Shown piece by piece: positions 50,254 through 54,499 of a stretch of DNA of 54,499 nt (its first letter is position 1; each line of letters opens with the position of its first letter). The position numbers and the translations under genes are program-made. The notes beneath the pieces are model-generated. The model made no database searches, had not been told where the DNA came from, and saw nothing but the letters and a program-made list of their open reading frames with translations. Source of the stretch: a virus; the IMG/VR virus record IMGVR_UViG_3300031951_000212, positions 1 through 54,499 of that record; one strand, 5' to 3'.

Positions 50254-50925
50254 TTAAATAGTTTTTAATTTATTAATAAAATCAATTAAACACTCTTTTA
50301 AATATTGCTTCGAATTATGCTTAGGAAGATTTGAAATCTTCTTTTCAAAATTTTCATAAAATGGTTCTAATTCACCATTGTCACTTAAAACCCATTGCTT
50401 TGATTCTAATATACCATTTACAAATGCAGTTGGAACAGATGGGTCAGCAACAACATCAATTGCTACCAATCTAAAATCAGAAACCATTCCAACGCCACTC
50501 TTATTTGGTTCTACTCTACCAAGTGCTCTCGAAGAAACTCCAAGTTTAACACCGTCCATAATAAGTGATCTAACGATCTGTCCCATTGGGGTTGAAAGGA
50601 TTTTTGATGTTCCTTCAAAAATGTCGCCATTTTGTTTTAATTCTGTAACTAAATGACAAGCTCTTTCCAAATTAACTTCTGGTGAAGTTGGATGATTTAA
50701 TTCACCAGTTGCTCTATTGTTTACAATCATTTCAGAAGTATAACGATTAACTTCTTCAACCATTTGTTCTAGTGGGTAGACCCTGTTGTTTCTATTTGGT
50801 TTGTTTGCCATTAAGAATGGTCCTTTTACCTTTAATGTTGATGGAGCATTCCTATTTTGCTCCTCAACCAAATATTTTAATTCGTAACAAGGTGATTCGA
50901 CTAATAGATTATAAACATTGCTCAT
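50254..50925 (-). CDS. 21: Prohead maturation protease gp21 (223 aa)
   Basis: Peptidase U9/S80-type prohead protease. NRNNRVYPLEQM is the conserved entry. The catalytic His is in RATGELNHPTS (H78), the nucleophilic Ser in GVSSRALG (S131/S132), and VAIDVVADPSVPTAFV holds the third conserved segment. Length is near T4 gp21 (212). It cleaves after (I/L)xE in gp22, gp23 and internal proteins and then itself; LVE near residues 8-10 is a possible self site. Located next to gp67-like, gp22 and gp23. Confidence 0.9.
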   Translation of the reverse strand: MSNVYNLLVESPCYELKYLVEEQNRNAPSTLKVKGPFLMANKPNRNNRVYPLEQMVEEVNRYTSEMIVNNRATGELNHPTSPEVNLERACHLVTELKQNGDIFEGTSKILSTPMGQIVRSLIMDGVKLGVSSRALGRVEPNKSGVGMVSDFRLVAIDVVADPSVPTAFVNGILESKQWVLSDNGELEPFYENFEKKISNLPKHNSKQYLKECLIDFINKLKTI

Positions 50926-50959
50926 ATATGATGCTAATAATTACTTACACGGTACAATA

Positions 50960-51418
50960 TCAATTTAAATGTTTTTCATTTAAAATTATAAAAATATATC
51001 CCTTTCTTCCGCACCAATCTTTTGCTGCTGCCCATTTTGCACAATTTATTGCATATGTATAATTCTCATACAGAATAGTTTTTTGTTTTTTCTTTGCTGA
51101 TATAGTTGGTGGTTTAGTTTGTCTTTCTGGTTTTACTTCTATTAATAATTTTTTTATTTCTCCATCTTTTGATTTTAGTTTTGCAACAAGATCAACAAAA
51201 TATCTATGTGTTTTCCCGTCTTTAGGAGACACATAAGGTATTACAACTGATTCAGAAGACCAATTTAATACGTTTGGATTATTATCCAAATAACGAAAAG
51301 CTTTTAGTTCCAATGAACTTCTATATACTATAGCACCTCTACCAATATATTTATTTTTATTTTTTGGTTGATAAATTCCTTGTGTAAAATTTGGATTTTT
51401 TCTTGTGAATTTATTCAT
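50960..51418 (-). CDS. 4: Head completion nuclease gp4 (152 aa)
   Basis: RSSLELKAFRYLDNNPNVLNW, SESVVIPYVSPKDGKTHRYFVDL and LLIEVKPERQTKPP match T4 gp4 (50) across its whole length. The D...ExK arrangement (VDL, then IEVKP) is a PD-(D/E)xK nuclease core. In T4 gp4 completes the head after packaging, possibly trimming DNA before neck attachment. Its ATG touches the stop of the gp13-like gene, so neck and completion proteins are coupled. Confidence 0.85.
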   Translation of the reverse strand: MNKFTRKNPNFTQGIYQPKNKNKYIGRGAIVYRSSLELKAFRYLDNNPNVLNWSSESVVIPYVSPKDGKTHRYFVDLVAKLKSKDGEIKKLLIEVKPERQTKPPTISAKKKQKTILYENYTYAINCAKWAAAKDWCGRKGYIFIILNEKHLN

Positions 51419-52305
51419 TAGCCAATAAAGAATCTTGTTGGAGAACGATCTACCATATCGCTCATCAATTCTTTTTCAAGCTCGTCTTTTTCTTTTTCAC
51501 CTTGTCGTAACAAATCAGCAGCATTAACTGTTTGTCCTCCAAATAAATTTGTTCCAGAATATTTTCCACGAACATGTCCGATTGTTATTTTTGTCAATGC
51601 CAAAGTATAACGATATACCCAAAGTTGGGACACCAAATATTTTATTGGTTTTTGCATTTTACAGCCAATCAAACCAAAATACGTTTGTGCTTTACTTGGT
51701 TCTGGAATAATTTTTAAAATTTGTGTATCTGGATCAAATCTTAAATATGGTGTAAGTGCCAACATTTTTTCTCTTGTATCCAGCCAGTTTTTTAGTGCAT
51801 ACCAAGTAACTAAATCATATCCAACATTACCAAGTAAGTGTCCGAAATATGCCTGTTGAGCAATCGTGTGTTCAATTGTGAAAAGAGTATTGACACCAGA
51901 ATTATTTCCTTCATTGAAAGAAAATACATCAATAACTCTTCTGTAATCATCCATGTCAAAATCAACACCACCACTTAAATTTGGCATTAAACTATCTGGA
52001 TTTGAATTAAACATTTCGGGTGAAGTGTTAAACAATCTTCCAATTGGAAGACCATATCCACTGATATATAAATCTGATCTAAAAATTAAATACTCTTCTG
52101 TTTCTCCTGCAAATTTTGTAAAATATTCAATAGCAATATCAATTAATTCATAAATCTGTTCACTGCTTATTTCAATTTGAACAAGAGGCTCTCCCAAGGT
52201 TCTCCTAATTCTTTGTGCCAAGTGATCATAACTTTTAATCTGTGAATTAAAAGTAGTACTACCATGAAAAGAATTAGGTAAAACGGGTTGGGTTGGATAA
52301 GACAT
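51418..52305 (-). CDS. 13: Neck protein, gp13-like head-tail connector (295 aa)
   Basis: The segment LAQRIRRTLGEPLVQIEISSEQIYELIDIAIEYFTKFA (about 29-66) has the RRLG.P.(V/I)xI...QIYD.ID.A...F pattern of T4-type gp13 neck proteins. Length is close to T4 gp13 (309). The middle has an Asn-rich loop and then TPYLRFDPDTQILKIIPEPS. The charged C-terminus (KEKDELEKELMSDMVDRSP) is helical. It would bind the portal after packaging together with gp14. A perfect TATAAATA lies 6 nt before its ATG. Neighbours gp4 and the head genes agree. Confidence 0.6.
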   Translation of the reverse strand: MSYPTQPVLPNSFHGSTTFNSQIKSYDHLAQRIRRTLGEPLVQIEISSEQIYELIDIAIEYFTKFAGETEEYLIFRSDLYISGYGLPIGRLFNTSPEMFNSNPDSLMPNLSGGVDFDMDDYRRVIDVFSFNEGNNSGVNTLFTIEHTIAQQAYFGHLLGNVGYDLVTWYALKNWLDTREKMLALTPYLRFDPDTQILKIIPEPSKAQTYFGLIGCKMQKPIKYLVSQLWVYRYTLALTKITIGHVRGKYSGTNLFGGQTVNAADLLRQGEKEKDELEKELMSDMVDRSPTRFFIG

Positions 52306-52311
52306 ATATTA

Positions 52312-52319
52312 TATTTATA
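52312..52319 (-). promoter_or_regulatory. Perfect T4-type late promoter TATAAATA before gp13-like gene
   Basis: TATAAATA, 6 nt before the ATG at 52305, overlapping the end of the upstream gene. Confidence 0.6.
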
Positions 52320-54499
52320 TGTTATTAGTATGTGGAATTAATTTACTTGCTTTCTGAACACCTTCGTTAATAACTTTTTGGTTGTTGATAATTTGTTGTA
52401 ATGTTCCAGTGGTTCCAAATTCTAGAATATTTCTACCTGTTGTGATAGTATCAGAATATAATAAAACAGTTCCAGAAACATTAACTCTAGCATAGATAGT
52501 TCCAGAATATGTTACTCCTTGTACTATACTTCCATATTTAAATCTACTAATAGTTCCAGTTAATGTTTCTCCAGCATTATTGTTGGCATCTCTGTCACCT
52601 TCTGATGGATAAAATGTAAAGGATGTAATACCACCCAATATGTATTCACTGTCCAAGTTATTCGCACGTATTTTAACATCGTCTGAATATGTTGTTCCGT
52701 TTACTGCTGAAATGGCACCTGTTGATGCAAATATAATTTCTTCTGATAATCCAGATGATTTTAAAGTTAATAAATTTGAAGAACTACTGTAGTTTAATAA
52801 TGTACTTGCTGTTGCATCAAGTGTTACATTTTTATTAATTGTAATTGATCCAAATGCTTTACTATAAAATGGAACATAATCAATACCAACCGGAGTAGTA
52901 GTCCAATAATTTAAATAATTGTAAATTTTTTCCGATGTATCCAAGTTTAAGTATGTTGAAACAGTTTGAGCATTTGAAGTAACAAATGTGTCCGGTGTAT
53001 AATTTGGAGATATTGTAATCGTTGCTCCAACACTCGGATTAACAACAAAACTATCTTGGATGAATTGATATCCGTAATTTGCAATCTGATATGTCCATGT
53101 TCCTGTCGCATCAGATGGTAATATTATTGCACCATCTGTATTTTGATAATATTGCCTTGCCCCTGTATTATCGTAGATAGCCAAATAACCGCCTTGTAAT
53201 GTAACGTTGAGAATAGTTGGAATGAAATCAGCAATTTCTGCATCAAGAGCGTTAGCAATAGTTGAATTTGTTTTCTTAATTGTAACGATACCAGAACCAT
53301 CATTTTGAACGGTATCCATCGTACAATCTGTATATTCAATGGTTGTATTAGAATTTGTATTATAAGCTAATGTTCCTTCCATATATATACCAGACAAGCT
53401 AACCGGTGTTGCTTGATAGACGTTACCGTAAATGTCTATTTCTCCAATTGTTGAACCACTGGAAAGATAAATGTTACCGGTTGTCTTTAATCCAATAAAA
53501 TTATTACCACTCGAAAGTAACGGAGTTTTGATTGTTAATGTACTAGATGCACTCGCATAAGCAAATCCAGTAGACGCTGAATTATCAATTACAATATTTT
53601 TAGAACCAAAATCTAATATATTACCATCTCTTGTATAAAGATCGGTATAAGCTGTTAATGATGGATTAGTAACCGACCAGTAGTTTGATGCATCATAAAC
53701 ATAATCGAGATTGTTGATTGTGGATATAGCTGATACTTGATTTTCTGTTAAAGTTGTTAAAGTGTTTACAGTTCTATTTGGTAATGTCTCATCAAAATTA
53801 AATCCATAATGCCTACATTTTGGATTAATAGGGTTAAATGCTAACCCATCTAAATATACTCTAGCATTCGTAGATGATGTTTGACTATATAGAGTCATTA
53901 TAATGTTTCCTTCTACAGCAGGAGTTACCGTTAAATCAAATTTTTGCCAAACATCTGGCGTTGGAGAGCAACTAAAAGTGCGGGTAACTGTAGAAGTATT
54001 TACGCTGTCATTGAATGTTATATAAGGCAATGTATTTGTGCCATAAGAAGACGTATATCTTATATAACCAACAAATCTTTTTGGTATATTAATATTAGAA
54101 GATATATTTTCTTTAAAGTAATGCTCAGTATTAGTTACTAATGTTGAAATTTCATATGACGCCAATCCTCTATTTCTCATTCCATAATTTCCACTCAAAT
54201 TGTAGAAACTGTTCATTCTTTCATTGACCAATGGATTTCTATTCTTAGAATATGTATTAACGACTAAATCCTTCGAACCTCTATTACCATCTTTATTATA
54301 AGAAAAAGTCACACTCGACAATGAACAGTTTCTAATTTCATGTGTACCAGAAGTTGCCGCTGAACCACCGACAATATAGTTTGCGGAGGGCACACCAAAC
54401 ATTTGAATAGTGCAATTATCAAAAAGATTATATTGAACAAAGCTACCAACTTGAACAAATATTGCCTGTTGATTAAAAGTGCCTAATTGTCTAAGGTGA
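52315..54499 (-). CDS. Large fibre or appendage-like virion protein, 5' end beyond window
   Basis: The frame is open through the right edge, 32 codons upstream of the first in-window ATG (54402), and reads LRQLGTFNQQAIFVQVGSFVQYN into it, so the N-terminus is missing. At least 727 residues are present. Strand-rich and Thr/Ser/Asn-rich: a jelly-roll-like part near VWQKFDLTVTPAVEGNIIMTLYSQ, then beta-helix-like runs (NFIGLKTTGNIYLSSGSTIGEIDIYG) and repeated modules. The C-terminus FGTTGTLQQIINNQKVINEGVQKASK is helical. It looks like a fibre or decoration protein next to the neck genes; exact role unknown. Confidence 0.55.
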   Translation of the reverse strand, partial: HLRQLGTFNQQAIFVQVGSFVQYNLFDNCTIQMFGVPSANYIVGGSAATSGTHEIRNCSLSSVTFSYNKDGNRGSKDLVVNTYSKNRNPLVNERMNSFYNLSGNYGMRNRGLASYEISTLVTNTEHYFKENISSNINIPKRFVGYIRYTSSYGTNTLPYITFNDSVNTSTVTRTFSCSPTPDVWQKFDLTVTPAVEGNIIMTLYSQTSSTNARVYLDGLAFNPINPKCRHYGFNFDETLPNRTVNTLTTLTENQVSAISTINNLDYVYDASNYWSVTNPSLTAYTDLYTRDGNILDFGSKNIVIDNSASTGFAYASASSTLTIKTPLLSSGNNFIGLKTTGNIYLSSGSTIGEIDIYGNVYQATPVSLSGIYMEGTLAYNTNSNTTIEYTDCTMDTVQNDGSGIVTIKKTNSTIANALDAEIADFIPTILNVTLQGGYLAIYDNTGARQYYQNTDGAIILPSDATGTWTYQIANYGYQFIQDSFVVNPSVGATITISPNYTPDTFVTSNAQTVSTYLNLDTSEKIYNYLNYWTTTPVGIDYVPFYSKAFGSITINKNVTLDATASTLLNYSSSSNLLTLKSSGLSEEIIFASTGAISAVNGTTYSDDVKIRANNLDSEYILGGITSFTFYPSEGDRDANNNAGETLTGTISRFKYGSIVQGVTYSGTIYARVNVSGTVLLYSDTITTGRNILEFGTTGTLQQIINNQKVINEGVQKASKLIPHTNNI

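Noticed and set aside
54402-54499. Treating the ATG at 54402 as the true start of the last gene
   Set aside because: The frame continues without a stop through the right edge with a plausible protein sequence, so the gene is 5'-incomplete.
1-54499. tRNA genes, insertion sequences, integrase or attachment sites
   Set aside because: None was recognised on reading both strands; an exhaustive search with dedicated tools was not possible here.

Overview
This window is part of the genome of a tailed bacteriophage with a T4-type (contractile-tail, myovirus) virion. Several T4-type genes can be recognised directly: RIIA (GHKL ATPase boxes), clamp-loader ATPase gp44, baseplate gp25 and gp6, prohead protease gp21, scaffold gp22, major capsid protein gp23, head-completion nuclease gp4, and probable gp13, gp16 and gp67. 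The DNA is strongly A+T-rich, except for the capsid gene and the rIIA-side genes. Most genes lack a Shine-Dalgarno sequence. That suggests a host that tolerates SD-independent initiation (Bacteroidota would be one candidate), but the host cannot be read from the window. No integrase, lysogeny module, tRNA, insertion sequence or CRISPR array was seen.

Layout. 1-4450 is an early-type leftward segment: rIIA (cut by the left edge), then a leftward operon of eight small genes with ATGA overlaps, including a HhH DNA glycosylase-like protein and an API92/YubB-like protein, ending at a hairpin near 1770. A family of 19-bp dyads (TGTAAGACA-N-TGTMTTACA) is scattered through this segment. It culminates in a 10-bp-phased repeat array inside the 836-bp non-coding region 4451-5286. 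5287-9078 holds two probable capsid-internal proteins flanking a second small-gene early operon (6268-7879) driven by a sigma70-like promoter. 9228-15676 is a rightward block: a small protein, a fibre-like protein and a 1774-residue protein with von Willebrand A and LamG-like domains.

15668-42088 is a leftward tail cluster read from gp25 and gp6 into very large virion proteins (1305, 2176, 1502 and 1148 residues). These are built from PKD, LamG, RCC1 and NHL-type beta-propeller modules and are followed by three Cys-bearing paralogues and a ferritin/Dps-like protein. 42170-45804 carries another probable internal head protein, a glycine-rich adhesin, a tail-fibre assembly protein and a tail fibre. 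45834-47491 has gp44, a 56-residue protein and a probable small terminase. 47576-54499 is the head module in leftward order gp13-like, gp4, gp21, gp67-like, gp22, gp23, preceded by a fibre-like protein that runs off the right edge.

Two regulatory patterns stand out. First, 19 gene starts on both strands, nearly all virion genes, are preceded by TAAATA (the core of the T4 late promoter TATAAATA), usually only 4-8 nt before the start codon. Late mRNAs may therefore be leaderless or nearly so. Second, gp22 and three unassigned proteins share an N-terminal leader ending in (I/L)xE, which resembles the T4 capsid-targeting sequence cut by gp21. This nominates three proteins as packaged, possibly injected, effectors.
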